From Cichorium intybus (taxonomy: Eukaryota > Streptophyta > Magnoliopsida > Asterales > Asteraceae): a stretch of 64,000 bases of DNA. Below are positions 62,656 through 64,000 of the stretch, one piece after another (position 1 is the first letter of the stretch; every line of letters begins with the position of its first letter). The position numbers were made by a program, and so were the translations under genes. Under the pieces are notes generated by a model, which was not told where the DNA came from, made no database searches, and worked only from the letters and a program-made list of their open reading frames with translations. The stretch lies in NCBI GenBank assembly GCA_023525715.1, contig JAKNSD010000063.1, positions 496,001-560,000 on the forward strand, in the 5' to 3' direction.

Positions 62656-64000
62656 TGATATTGCCTCATTTATACATATATTTCGGGCAATATCAAGTGC
62701 TTAAATATGTGTTTTTGGTTTAATTTCAAGATAAAAGGTACTTAATCATTTTAATTACCAAAACACAGGAGAAATTGCTATATGAAGAAGAAGGAGCTGA
62801 ATTCAAGCATTGGAATGAAGAAAAAGGAGTAAAAGAACTATCGAGAAAGGAAGAGCCAAAAAGAGCGTATTTTGGGTGAAAAGACGAAGAAATAATTCCA
62901 TCAGGGCTTAGATCGTGACCCTATCACCATGATGATCGCGACCCTATCGACTGACGAATGCGTGACCAATGCTGACCAAAGGATCGCGACATACGGCTAA
63001 AAATCGCGACCTTACAGAGATCGCGACCCGATCTCCTCGAGGATCGCGACCCGACCTACCAACTACAGTCCACTAAGTCGGGGAAGTGGCCAACTGAGAT
63101 GCGCATTATCTTCAAGATCGCGACCCGATCCTCTATAGGATCGCGACTCGATCCTCGCTGGGCAATACTATAAATAGAGGCTTTCTCTTGTTGTTTTAGA
63201 CATACATTCAGATACAAAAACTCTATACCTGGAGAATCTCACCCTCTATAACCCTCATCTCGACCTCCCTTCTCAAGAAATGAAGCTTTGCCAGCGGTAG
63301 CCACGAACGATCAAGAAACATCATAGCTCGGATATTCGGTTTGCTTACTATGTTTAGCTTTCTTAAATATTTAGTGTGTTGCATGTTTATGATTATGGAG
63401 TAATTCCTTTGTGCTTTTACTTAGATTAGATGAAACTTATAATTATGTTTTGATTGATATAAAATCGGATATTGCATGTTTTATAATTTACTTTGCATGT
63501 TTATTTAACCGACTAATGCGTATTAAGAATTTATCTTTTAAACTTATAACTGAGTTATATTTAGTATAGATGACCATTCTTACTAAATTAACTTGTATCA
63601 TAATATATATGATTCATATATATTTATGACTAGTGATAGACCAAATCCTAGGTTAAGTTACAAAGAAAGAATCTTATATGCATATGTCTAAACTGTATTA
63701 GTGGACCAAACTATACAATTCATTTTGATTTTCATGACCATTGATATCAAAAACCACAAATAAATCATGCGGAGTACGAACTAATGAAATGATTAATTGG
63801 AATAATTAATTTACAGGACCAATGGAATTAATAATCCTTTTTAATCATAAAATTAGATTGTTGGACCAAGACATCTGTTTAACTTAGAAATCGGTATTTA
63901 ACTTGTTAATATCCATTGCACATTATTATCAATCAGAATATTGTTATAAGAAGTAATCACCTCTGAGTAAAAGCATATTTGTTCAAACTATCTGTTCGGT
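62656..64000 (+). repeat. Athila 3' LTR (window ends inside)
   Basis: The first 1,345 bp of the LTR. About a dozen single-base differences from the 5' LTR, including changes inside the GATCGCGACC motifs (e.g. GATCGTGACCC in one LTR and GATCGCGACCC in the other). Confidence 0.96.

Larger units (their letters stand above)
51695..64000 (+). mobile_element. Athila-type Ty3-gypsy retrotransposon, right end outside the window
   Basis: 5' LTR 51695-53395, PBS for tRNA-Asp at 53402, gag-pol frame 53509-58776, spacer with motif array, envelope-like ORF 59951-61341, PPT near 62640 and 3' LTR from 62656 to beyond 64000. I counted about 12 base differences in the 1,345 bp of LTR that can be compared (under 1%), so the insertion is young. 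It inserted into the 3' LTR of element C; the left flank GTATT (51690-51694) is the expected TSD. Gag-pol has two in-frame stops and the env-like ORF a frameshift and a stop, so this copy is not autonomous. Confidence 0.96.

Overview
This window is a repeat-rich stretch of a plant nuclear genome, almost certainly a eudicot. The evidence is Ty1-copia, Athila-type Ty3-gypsy, Mutator, hAT and PIF/Harbinger elements, a tRNA-derived SINE, and one intron-containing gene of a plant-specific family. No bacterial features are present. Asteraceae is a guess I cannot prove from the sequence.

Layout. 1-115 is the C-terminal tail of a Ty1-copia polyprotein. 2.4-3.0 kb holds a 165-bp tandem duplication and a SINE. 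4.4-5.6 kb is a hAT element with an 8-bp target-site duplication (TSD). 6.6-8.8 kb is a Mutator-like element with a 9-bp TSD carrying pieces of host genes (PIP aquaporin, EIN3/EIL and a third unidentified piece), i.e. a Pack-MULE. 11.7-19.3 kb is element A, a gag-only copia-like LTR element inserted next to a decayed gypsy element whose 3' LTR begins at 20197. 24.4-28.6 kb (minus strand) is the only host gene: nine coding exons of a DUF616 (TOD1/MUCI70-type) putative glycosyltransferase, with a one-base frameshift in exon 8 and introns full of small transposons. 31.1-41.1 kb is a decayed copia element split by element B, with a decayed Harbinger transposase on its right. 44.3-51.7 kb is element C, whose gag is broken by a Mutator MITE and whose 3' LTR is broken by a young Athila element running from 51695 past the window end.

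The most interesting content is the family A/B/C. The copies have LTRs, a primer-binding site, a polypurine tract and a gag ORF, but no protease, integrase, RT or RNase H. In place of pol they carry about 3.7 kb of conserved non-coding sequence. In all three copies the same hairpin recurs four times: a nearly constant tip (GGAGCGTGTGTGG...ACCGGCAC) on stems that differ between positions and between elements yet remain complementary. This compensatory change is the signature of selected RNA structure. It suggests a structured, Gag-linked retrotransposon RNA parasitic on a copia partner. The second system is in the Athila element: a GATCGCGACCCGATC-type motif is clustered just upstream of the LTR TATA box and again upstream of the envelope-like ORF.
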